From positions 3,846,501-3,910,500 of the forward strand of contig OY987271.1 in NCBI GenBank assembly GCA_963920665.1: a DNA stretch of 64,000 nt. Direction: 5' to 3'. Below, one piece after another: positions 37,582 through 46,855 of the stretch. The first letter of the stretch is position 1, and each line of letters starts with the position of its first letter. The DNA is from Straminergon stramineum (Eukaryota; Streptophyta; Bryopsida; Hypnales; Calliergonaceae). Made by a program: the position numbers and the translations under genes. The notes beneath the pieces are model-generated. The model saw nothing but the letters and a program-made list of their open reading frames with translations, searched no databases and was not told where the DNA came from.

Positions 37582-38524
37582 CCCCTAAAGGACCAAATGG
37601 TGTTTTTTTGGCAACATAGCAATTTGGGGCAGCTCACTACAAATGGAATTTTTAGTTTTTTCTTAGAAATTTTCGCACAAAATGTGCCTAAGGAGTAGCT
37701 CTAAGGCCCAAAAATTTTCATAACTTTTGAATACATGGTTAAAAAGTTATTGCATGATATGTAGTTTTCATTGCTAGGCAGGCAGCCCAAGCAACAAAAA
37801 AAACTTCTTTAAAAATCACTTTTTTTAAAATAAAAATTTGAAATTGATTTTCTAGATTTATATATACATAAAAAGCTTTTAATCATTCCATTTTGATTTA
37901 TGAAATGAAAGTTATGAAGAGTTTTAGTAGTGGGTAGTTTGTGGGTAGTAATGAAATCTCTACTCTAAAATAAACTTTGAAGACCTTTATTTAACTCAAT
38001 TTTCAATATTTTTTGAAAAAATAAAAGCATTAGGTGTAGATAGTTTATTAAAACATCACAACCATTGGGATTGGCATTTTTCAATTTGATAAATAAATTG
38101 TTAACAATTTAGTATTTTTAATCATTCTCTACTACTTTCTACTTACTAATTTTTTCCAATATGTTGTACAATTCCAAATGATCTAAACTTTTTCAAGCAC
38201 GTAGCCAACATGACTTGAAAAATGAATCCAGAGAGTGACAACCATTTTGGACATTTTTTTGTAATGATTTGACCTTGTGAAATGCAGCTGTCCGGGGTTT
38301 TGCAAGGGCAAAAAAAGGCTTTTTGTCACTTCAAATGCTAATATCTTGCAATCCAAACGGTGGAAATTTCTGAAATGTTTTTCACGTCTTCCCAAACCAG
38401 CGCACTACAAGATCCTATGGTTACATTTGTCCAAAAATGCATTTATTCTAAAATTTGGTACTTGTACTAGAAATGACAGTTTTGGAGCGTTTTTGGTAAA
38501 AACATAGTCAAATACATTTAGGGG
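37582..38524 (+). mobile_element. TTAA element, family H, complete (943 bp)
   Basis: It lies exactly between TTAA 37,578-37,581 and TTAA 38,525-38,528. The left terminus CCCCTAAAGGACC and the right terminus read inward, CCCCTAAATGTATTTG, share an 8-bp inverted repeat. Other copies are 7,472-8,040 and, inverted, 61,867-62,771. It has no coding capacity. It shares one TTAA with the element on each side. Confidence 0.7.
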
Positions 38525-38528
38525 TTAA

Positions 38529-39090
38529 CCCGTAAGCATTCCAACATCCATTTTTTGGACAAGGAACAAATTGAAACTCAAGTTTCATCCTCCTTACTTC
38601 TTGGATGAAAGTTATTTTAATTTAAAAAGATAATTTTTTAAATTATCCTATCTAAGGGTTGGATTTGGTGTTACTAAAGTACATATTTTTCTAAAATTAT
38701 AAATGTGCAAGTATGTCAAGTGGTCATATTGCATTGATTCTAGTTCAAAATTGGATTTGCCAAAATGAGATCATCATTAAGAACACAATTTTTTTTTTAA
38801 ATCACTATGTGAAGAGAGTCTCATTTCAAATTCATTCCAACAAATTTTACCCAAAAAATGATAATATTTTTCTCATAATCAAATTTAGAAGAAATTTTGA
38901 AATTTCCCTTTCAAAATTTATAAAAAATATTGGTGATAGCATTGGTGAATCTAACCATACGGATGGAATTTACAACTCACAATCTACAACTTTCATTTGT
39001 ATATGAATTCCAAAATATGCTTCCAAATAGCACTTTATCATGACTTTTCTCAAATTGTCAATTTGGGAGGTGAATCTGGATGATTAGGAT
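38529..39090 (-). mobile_element. TTAA element, family R1 copy C (inverted, 562 bp)
   Basis: It lies between TTAA 38,525-38,528 and TTAA 39,091-39,094. It is the reverse complement of the units at 1,478-2,630; for example 'gatagcattggtgaatctaacc' here matches 'ggttagattcaccaatgctatc' there. Terminus: CCCGTAAGCATTCC. It is non-coding. Confidence 0.7.
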
Positions 39091-39239
39091 TTAATTGACA
39101 TAGGCATTGTATAGGGCGAAGATGTGATAAATAAGTCGAATATTTTTGTGTAGGGTGACAATTATCAATACTTTAGATTGCAAGAGTCCTTATAAATGAT
39201 GATAGGAACCATCCAAATTGTATTAGATTCATTACTACG

Positions 39240-39737
39240 AGTGTGTGCCCTATGCCGTTGCCACAATCACAATAAAAATAAAAGTAATTTTCTAAATTTT
39301 TTCATTGAAAAAAACCTTGAAGTTCAATAACTTTCACATCATAGGTTGGAATGCTTTGAAATAAAGCTTGTGCACTCCTCCTTACAAAGAACTTTCCGAC
39401 AATATCAAGAACAAGATTGGAGGACATATGGTCAAGGAGATCTCATTGTCATTGTATCAAAAAAACCAAAAAAACCAATGCATACCTCAAGTTAGGTTGT
39501 TTGTTTGCTTTGTTTTGTTTGTTACGTTGAGATCACATGGACCGTACGTCCCTTGGCAGTGTGCTTGGTACCGTCAGAAAGCCCTTTGTGAGGAGGGGTG
39601 CATGGACTTTGTTTTGTTTGGGCTTAAGATGTAAAATTTATTTCATTTGAATTTCAAAGTTTTTGTAAACAAGAAATTAGAAAAACACTTCTACTTTTAT
39701 TTTGACTATGGCGACGGCATGGGGCACAAGTCTAACT
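39240..39737. mobile_element. Fold-back element, about 500 bp
   Basis: The arm starting 'gtgtgccctatgccgttgccac' is matched in inverted orientation by 'gtggc...' sequence ending 'ggcgacggcatggggcacaag'. The arms continue through 'aaataaaagtaattttcta' and 'ttcaataactttcacatcata'. The centre carries 'aggttgtttgtttgctttgttttg'. It is non-coding. Confidence 0.6.
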
Positions 39738-39750
39738 TAAGGTATGGACT

Positions 39751-40874
39751 AGTGTGCCATGTGCCATTGCCACAACCAAAATAAAAGTAAAAGTAATTTT
39801 CTAATTTTCCAATTCATAAAAACTTTGAAGTTCAATAACTTTCACATTGTAGGTTGAAACGCCATGAAACAAAGCCCATGCACCCTACCTCACAAGAGAG
39901 CTTTCTAATTGTATCAAGAATGTGATTGGGGGACACACGATTCTCAAGAGTCAAGATTTTATCATAATAAACAAACAAACAAACAACCTAATTTAAGGTA
40001 TAGAGGTATGGATAAATCAACAAGAAATTCACATGAAGACCTCTTAGGGATGAGATTCTAAAAAGTCATTGAAATAGTGTTTTTTTAAGAAAAAAATTCA
40101 TTCACTAAATGGAAAATGAATGTACCTGAACTTCCATAGTATCTATGTATTGATGCATTATAAGTTCTTGGAAGTGTAATGCAAAATCAAGGTTTGGACA
40201 CCTATCTATACCTTAAATTAGGTTGTTTGCATGTTTTGTTTGTTATGTTTTGCTTTGTTTGATATGCTAAGATCTAAAAACCATGAGTCTCCTAGTCACG
40301 TTTTTGGTACCATTGGAAAACGCTCCATGATGAGGGGTGTGCGGACTTTGTTTCATGGTATTTAGACCTATGGTGTGAAAGTTATTGAATTTCAAAGTTT
40401 TTATGAATTAAAAATTTGAATGAAATTATCTTTTATTTTAGAAAAAACATAAATTTCACAATGCATTTCAAAATGCCACAAATCAAAGCCCTTACACTCC
40501 TTTGTCCATAAAAGATATTGAATTTCAAAGCTTTTACAAATTAAAAATTTATCTTGACTTTTGTTTTGACCATGGCAATGGTAGAGAGCACACTATTTCA
40601 TACTTTAAATTATGCCGAGTTTTTTAGTTTGTTTATTTTGGTTTGGTTTGTTTATTATGGTGAGATTTGTTGGACAATGTGTCTCCAATCTTGTATTCTT
40701 GTTCTTGGTATTTTTGGAAAGTCCTCTGTAAGGAGGGGTGTAAAAGCTTTGTTTCTTGGCATTCCAACCTACGATGTGAAAGTTATTGAACTTTAAAGTT
40801 TTTATGAATTAGAAAATTAGAAAATAACTTTTACTTTTATTTTGATTGTGGCAATGGCACATGGCACACTTGTA
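39751..40874. mobile_element. Larger fold-back element of the same family
   Basis: The outer arms are 'agtgtgccatgtgccattgccacaa' at 39,751 and its inverted partner ending 40,874 ('ttgtggcaatggcacatggcacact' by eye, with minor differences). Inner arms of the same repeat lie near 40,200-40,440 and 40,440-40,800, suggesting nested or tandem fold-backs with the 'ggttgtttg' type centre. It is non-coding. Confidence 0.55.
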
Positions 40875-41193
40875 TACATGGAGTAAGGATATTTCCTTTT
40901 AATCAGGAAATTAGCAATAAAAGTAGACTCAAATACATTCCTAATGATACTAAAAAAGTTTTAGTTTGATCCTTTTCCAAAGTTTTAAAAGTGAGGCACT
41001 TTACATAATTACATATATGGGTTGAAATACAACTTACTACCAAAGAGTAAGATGTTGCAAAAATGCACAACATGATGATATGTGGAATAATAAGTTAATT
41101 ATTTTGTACCAAAAAATGTGGCAATACCTCGGGATGGGATTCCAGCAACACTGCCAATCTTTGGCAACCCTGCAATTGGCAGGTTAAGATGAA

Positions 41194-41441
41194 CCCCTCA
41201 AGGCCCAAGCAATTACTCTACTTTTTCACAAGTTTCAACTGTGATTGACAATGCAAATTGTACATGAAGCTTATTACATGATGCCAATTGTACTTTTGAG
41301 CTTCCCCCTTCAATATGAACATCATAATATGAAATTCATTTAGACCTACTTCTTAGAATGTAGGAATATGAAATTATAACTTTGACTTGTTGAAATTATA
41401 ACTGTGAGAGGCTAAAAAATGTCTCCTTGAGCCTTAAGGGG
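41194..41441 (+). mobile_element. TTAA MITE, 248 bp
   Basis: The left flank is TGAA (one change from TTAA), then CCCCTCAAGGCCCAAG. The right terminus reads inward CCCCTTAAGGCTCAAG and abuts TTAA 41,442-41,445. The 16-bp ends differ at two positions. It is non-coding. Confidence 0.65.
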
Positions 41442-41568
41442 TTAAGTAAGTCTAAGTTAGTGTCTATTGGATTGCATCATGACATTCTAGAGAATCTGAT
41501 TTGAGGAAGAGTTTTGTTTAGTCCAATTCTTGTAAATGAACAATCTTGAAATGCTCTTTCAACATTAA

Positions 41569-41697
41569 CCCTTACACGTCGAAGCAGATGTTTTGTGTCC
41601 GATAGATGACTATAGAAAAACAGAATGCACCTGTTGGTCCAATAATCAGAGAAGTTTTGCTTACTACCATGGTCATGGGGGCTTTGTCCTTTAAGGG
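41569..41697 (+). mobile_element. TTAA MITE, 129 bp
   Basis: It is bounded by TTAA 41,565-41,568 and TTAA 41,698-41,701, with ends CCCTTACACGTCG and, read inward, CCCTTAAAGGAC. The left segment 'gtcgaagcagatgttttgtgtccgat' resembles the left end of the family D elements. It is non-coding. Confidence 0.6.
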
Positions 41698-41701
41698 TTA
41701 A

Positions 41702-42170
41702 AATAAACTCTTAGCACAAGTGAGAGCTTTATTTCACTGTATTGCATAAAATGAACACCAGTCAAGTGACACTGTCGCCGGGCAAAGAAGGCGTCACAAC
41801 AATTTTCAATTTTCTACTTTTAAATAAATATTTACAGTAAATGAATGGTTTAAACATTTGAGAAACCATTAACAACAATACGCTCATCTAGCTGAAAGTC
41901 TGTTTTCCATAAGAAGATGGCCGCGTCACTGCTGCTATGTGGGTGATGTGGCCTGTTTTTCAGCCCAGCTTGAGATTCGAATGCGGACCCTAACTCATTC
42001 AAATATTGGGTGCAATGATCGCCTTGTGAGTTGATTTTGGGAAGTTTTCATGTGGGCATTGATTCAATTTGACCTACAATTAAGAATATCAATCTTGAAA
42101 CTTGAAATGAGATCAATAACTTAACTGTTGCTGAAATGGTGATCCAAATATTGGTGCATTCAAGATAATA
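41702..42170. other. No gene seen
   Basis: Unique-looking sequence between a TTAA MITE and the first Harbinger element. No supported frame is present. Confidence 0.5.
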
Positions 42171-42173
42171 TAA

Positions 42174-42193
42174 GAGCATCCTCAGTCCACACA
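42174..42193 (+). repeat. Left TIR of Harbinger element 1
   Basis: The 20-bp terminal inverted repeat directly follows the TAA target duplication. Confidence 0.92.
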
Positions 42194-42369
42194 ACCTAGC
42201 TCACGGCAACGGTAACTTAACGGCCTGGGAGCCCAGGGTTCGGGCCAACGCCCTCGCTACCCGTCCCGTTATTATGCGGGTCCCATCAAATGACCTCCCG
42301 CTCTCGGCACTTTTCTTGGCTTTGACGTGAGAAACTGTCCTCTCGGTAGTGGTATTGGCAGAGGCCACC

Positions 42370-44208
42370 ATGGCACATGTTCCGGCGGGAAAGACACGCA
42401 AGGGCAAAAATTTCAATGCCAAGGAGAAGAGAAGCTTGTGTAGGAGTTTTCTTGTTGTTTCGCAGGACCTAATTTGTGGCAATGGTCAACGCAATTCTGC
42501 GTTTTGGGATCGCATCACTACTCATTTCAATCAGAGCAAACCACGCTCAAATCCTGTGCGACCAGCTAGGTCGCTAGAGACAAAATGGGGTCACATTAAG
42601 CACGACGTGGGCAAATTTTGTGGGGCGTACAAGCAAGTGTTTGATTGTAGAGAGTCCGGCACGTCCCTTGACGATGTAGTTGAGAAAACGCTCCAGTTTT
42701 ATCGAGATAGGCATCCCAAGCAGCAAGCTTTTGTTTACTTGCATTGTTGGCAGGTTTTGAAGGATGTACCGAGGTGGTGGGATTCGCCAGTGGACGTGCA
42801 ACGGCGATCAGCTGCTGCGGACCTCAGCCCTAGAGGTGTAGGCATGGGCAAGCGCAAGTCGCCTCCGACAATTGCCCCGGAGGTTGCCATGGACGACGAA
42901 GGTAGTGCTTCAGAGGAGGAGGTCGCAATGATAAGTCCCACAGGGTTTCCCCCCAGACCCACCAAGCCGCAAGGTTCGAAGGCAGCGAAGGCGGATGTAG
43001 TGGCGCAAAAGAAGCGGGAGTGGATTCTTCATTCCCAAGCGTGCGCGACAGAGACCATGGCTGAAGCGAGCCTCCGTAAGGCCAATGCCATCCAGGACCA
43101 GTGTGCAATGTCCCTCTTCACCATGCCGTTGGAAGAGGGCATGACAGAGGAGGCAAAAAAATACTTCACACTCTATCACCAGGAGGAGATTCACCGACTA
43201 GAGTGGCGCATGCAACGGGAGTGGCGTCAAGCGGAGCTAGAGGAAATTGACCACGCCAAGCTGCTAAAGGAGCGCAACCTGGATGAGCCCCCCGCAAGGA
43301 ATCGCATCGCAGCCCCTATGGTGCCCGTGGTTATGCTTGCACCACCATCGGCACCCTCACCGACCATCACAGAATCTGCCGCTGCAGGTGCGAGGGACAT
43401 TCCTCGCGAATTCACAGGTAAATGCCTAAACCCTGGGGTTCAGATTGTTGGGATTAGGGGGTGGGTTAGGGGATTGCTGTGAATGCTGGGATTGCTAAAA
43501 TTGCTGAAATTGCTGGGATTGCTGGGATTGCTGGGATTGCTGAAATTGGTGGGATTGGTGGGATTGGTAGGATTGCTGAAATTGCTGAAATTGCTGGGAT
43601 TGGTGGGATTGCTGTGAATGCTGGGATTGTTGGGATTGTTGGGATTGTTGGGATTGCTGAAATTGCTGAAATTGTTGGGATTGGTGGGATTGCTGTGAAT
43701 GCTGGGATTGTTGGGATTAGGGGTTTAGGGTGGATTTCTGGAATGGCTGTGGGTTGAATGTGGCTGCAATTGAAGTTGAATTTCTATGGCTGCAGGGTTG
43801 AAGTGCTGGGATTAGGGTGCTGGGTCGAAGTTGAATGTGGGTTGAGTAATGGATTGATGGGTTGAATGTGCAAGAGACCAAGAGGACTCAAACTGGGAGG
43901 ACACGGAGGCTATCGCGGACACCCAACCAACTGCCGAGGAGTCACAACCCGATCCGAGTTTTGGAGGCAGCCAAGACGCAAGACTCGTAGGTCCAAGTCA
44001 GTGTAGGAATTTTAGAGTAGGTTTAAGTGTAGAAGTGCCACAACCTAAATATGTGTGCACTGCGCCTAGTGCATTTGGACATACAAATGTTATGTTTGGT
44101 TTGCATAGTGCAGGCTTAAGTCCAATTCAAGGTGCCTTTACTGAGAATCACATGATTGGTTACAGAAATGGGGGCCCTGGTCTTAACCTCAATGCCCAAT
44201 TCTATTGA
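42370..44208 (+). CDS. Harbinger element 1 ORF1: SANT/NAM-like DNA-binding partner
   Basis: The two exons are 42,370-43,417 and 43,883-44,208, joined in frame (457 aa). The start is the ATG in a strong context (gccaccATGG). Residues about 14-110 form the trihelix/SANT-like region: GKNFNAKEKRSLCRSFL, FWDRITTHFN, RSLETKWGHIKHDVGKF, then FVYLHCWQVLKDVPRWW. A charged, Ala-rich middle and a Glu/Arg-rich helical segment (YHQEEIHRLEWRMQREWR) follow, as in plant NAM-associated-domain proteins. In Harbinger elements this partner binds DNA and helps the transposase into the nucleus. The intron donor gtaaat and acceptor ccaag are my prediction; exon 2 is acidic then Gly/Ser-rich and ends just before an AATAAA. 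No stop interrupts the frame. Confidence 0.8.
43475..43735 (+). repeat. GGGATTGCTG minisatellite inside the ORF1 intron
   Basis: About 25 units of 9-10 bases (gggattgctg, gaaattgctg, gggattggtg, gggattgttg) run through the predicted intron. Read through, the array stays open and would encode a GIAEIAGI-like repeat. The array lies downstream of a good donor, so I treat it as intronic. Confidence 0.8.
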
Positions 44209-44209
44209 C

Positions 44210-44215
44210 AATAAA
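44210..44215 (+). other. AATAAA polyadenylation signal of ORF1
   Basis: AATAAA begins two bases after the ORF1 stop codon. The transposase on the opposite strand ends about 50 bases further on. Confidence 0.5.
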
Positions 44216-44261
44216 GAGTCTCCTATTCTTTGAATCTAAACTTGCAGCCCTCTTTGTAAAA

Positions 44262-45566
44262 CTACATATGTAGCCCTCCTTTCACCCTCCACAAGTGTTC
44301 CATGAGATCGTTGCGCAAAGCAAAGTGTGCCTCAACATTCTCAAGGTCCCTAGTGCTTGATTGTAACTCTCTAAATGATAGCGGATGCCTCACATGCTCA
44401 ACCGGAAGACCCCAATCCGCAAACTGCTCTAGTGACAATCCTTGCTCATCTTCTATGATCATGTTGTGCAAGATTATACATGCCAACATGATGTCTTCAA
44501 TTGTGCCAAGATCCCATTGCCGGACTGGGTTTTTCAGAATCTCAAACCTCACTTGCAATACTCCAAAGGCACGCTCGACATCCTTTCGGGCGGATTCTTG
44601 GCACTTAGTGTAGTGCTCTTTCATCTCTCCAATTGGCTAATGGATAGGTTGCACGAAGCATGCCCATGGCGGGTAAATACCATCTACAAGAAGGTAGAAT
44701 CGAGGATAGACATGTCCATTTACATGGAAGCTGAGATCACGGCCTTCTCCTCGAAGCATGTTGGAAACAAGTGGTGATCTATCTAGAACATTGATATCAT
44801 TATTTCCCCCGGGGAGTCCAAAGAATGCATGCCATATCTACAAGCTTTGATCCGCTATGGCCTCGAGGATAATAGAGCGGTTCTTGTCCTTGTCCTAGAA
44901 TTGTCCTTGCCACGCAACCGGGCAATTCTTCCAAATCCAATGCATATAGTCAATACTACCAAACATCCCAGGGAAGCCTCGGGCATCATTGATGGCCATT
45001 TGGTGCTCAAAATCTTGACGTGTGGGCTGCCTCAAGTAAGTGGACTCAAAACATCCCCGCACTGCCTTTACAAACCGTTTCATGCTCTCAGAGGCTTTAG
45101 ACTCCCCCAATCTATAATACTCATCGCACGCATCTGCAAGCAGTCCATATGCAAGCATCCTGATTGTTGCGGTGCATTTTTGCAATGTGCTCAAACCCAT
45201 CCTACCAACTACATCAACACCTTGGACAAACCATGGATCAAATGTCGCCAGTGCATTTATAATGGAAACGAACAATTCCCTTCTCATTCTAAATCTCCTA
45301 CGGAATTTAACAGGACCATATGTAGGATTCTCTGCAAAGTAATCCTTATACAAGAGGTGATGGTATGCTTCCCTATCACGAAAAATGTTCTGCCTCCCAA
45401 TTGTACTCCCACCAAGCTTCCGTCTCACCCACGCCTCACCTTCCACCTCATCCACAACTGCTCCAACCATAGCTGAAAAAAATCCCTCCTCATACTCCTC
45501 TTCATCTTCATCACTTTGTAATGCCTTGTCAATAGACGCCTGGACCTCCTTCCTCCATGCCTCCAT
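44262..45566 (-). pseudogene. Harbinger element 1 DDE transposase, three stops
   Basis: One continuous - strand frame runs from the ATG at 45,566 (MEAWRKEVQASIDK) to 44,262, about 434 codons, which is normal length. A conserved N-terminal region (DYFAENPTYGPVKFRRRFRM) is followed by the nuclease fold, with acidic residues in IDYMHWIWKNCP, YLLVDGIYPPW and KDVERAFGVLQ (the D, D, E). Three TAG codons interrupt it, at 44,895-44,897, 44,838-44,840 and 44,637-44,639. No frameshift is present. All three stops could come from CAG (Gln). The two 3' stops fall between the catalytic residues, so the product cannot be full length. ORF1 of the same element is intact. Confidence 0.88.
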
Positions 45567-45874
45567 ACCTACTACAGTGAGAATCACAACTACAATGCAA
45601 AGGGAACCAACTGTGAAAGAAAAAATAACTTGGAGGAAGTGTCTGCTCCTCCTCACGCTCCTGGAGCTCGGCAGACTACCCTAATCGGTGGCTTGCCCAG
45701 TCATCAGGTCCCACGAGCCACCTGGCTGCCTGCAAGATACAAGTTTGCCCGCATGGCACCTAAATCCCGATGCCGGGACCAGTTGGCGGGCGTCGCACTG
45801 GACCCCCCTCCCGCCTCTTCCACCCCCTGGTTCGCAAGGCTCCCTGCAAACGCCACTGCCGGGAGCGTTTACAG

Positions 45875-45894
45875 TGTGTGGACTGAGGATGCTC
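45875..45894 (-). repeat. Right TIR of Harbinger element 1
   Basis: An exact reverse complement of the left TIR, followed by TAA. Confidence 0.92.
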
Positions 45895-45897
45895 TAA

Positions 45898-46855
45898 GCT
45901 GATCGAATACTGTAGCATTGCTGTTATGCCCACCAGGCAAGCCTTGACTTGCAGTTGCAAACATTGCAAGCCTTAGTGCCTCATGGTTCCAATCAAAATT
46001 TCGGAAAAGAAATTTACAAAAAAAAATCTCCAACTTACAACGCAATGCATCACATTGGGACAAGTAAGTTAGAACTTCCCTGAAGTGGATGCAATTGGTA
46101 CATGCTCTCCATTGAACACAAACACCACCCCTTTCATTGGTGCTTTGAAATAAGATCACGAAGGAATAGCTGCTGTTTTAGATGTTGCAAATTGCATAAA
46201 ATCATCACATATCTTGTTCAGCTCAATGTCCGCTACAAATACATGAACGAAGCCTACAATTTTGTCTGAAGATTGTGTAGAATACAGGACTTTTAATTAA
46301 TTCATGACTTACTGAGTTTGAACGTTTTCTTGTTGTATTCTGAATTCCAAGAAGGGAGCATTATAGGCCACGAAACCCTACAATGCTTCGAAGGAAAAGC
46401 GAAGTAAATGAAGGATAAAATATTCTATAAATAATGTAGTGTGTTGCTTTCAGTTTGTGATGAGTTGATTATGATTATTGATGTAGATTATGGACTATAT
46501 TTGCAAATTGCTACAATGTATTACACGTCATGTTGTACTTGTGTTTAGTTTATTGATGGAAAGAGTATTATTCCCCCCCCTTCCTCTTGTTATTGTAACA
46601 GTTTAAGCGATTGTCACATATTAATCAAAATTTTAGGTAATTTCTTGTCACGTGCACAAATATTTGCGATTTTGTTGAAACGATCTTGTACGATTTTAGT
46701 GCCAACACTGTAACTGTCTAATATGCGGAGTAATGTAACTCTCTAATATAGCAGCCAAATCTCTCTATGAAATTATGCAATTCATTGTGCATTCACTTGG
46801 ATGAAACAATTGAGCGTCCATGATGGCTTGGCATGATGGATGCTTGTGTGATCAA
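45898..46855. other. No gene seen
   Basis: This interval lies between the Harbinger element and the end of the P5C dehydrogenase pseudogene. It may include that gene's former 3' flank. A poly-C run occurs at about 46,575. Confidence 0.5.

Larger units (their letters stand above)
42174..45894. mobile_element. PIF/Harbinger element 1, complete (3,721 bp)
   Basis: It has perfect 20-bp terminal inverted repeats (GAGCATCCTCAGTCCACACA, 42,174-42,193; reverse complement, 45,875-45,894). A 3-bp target duplication TAA sits at 42,171-42,173 and 45,895-45,897. It carries the two genes expected of the superfamily, converging tail to tail: a SANT/NAM-like ORF1 (+) and a DDE transposase (-). Its GC content is above that of its flanks. 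Perfect ends beside a broken transposase suggest a fairly recent insertion, possibly mobilised by a transposase supplied from elsewhere. Confidence 0.92.

Noticed and set aside
37578..37590. Plant telomere-like CCCTAAA motifs (interstitial telomere)
   Set aside because: CCCCTAAA occurs singly, next to TTAA and at element ends, never as tandem CCCTAAA repeats.
43479..43757. GIAEIAGI repeat protein
   Set aside because: It is a read-through of the minisatellite that follows a good splice donor; the frame of ORF1 resumes beyond the array.
44829..45476. Long + strand frame opposite the Harbinger transposase
   Set aside because: It is a shadow of the transposase, whose - strand translation carries the family motifs.
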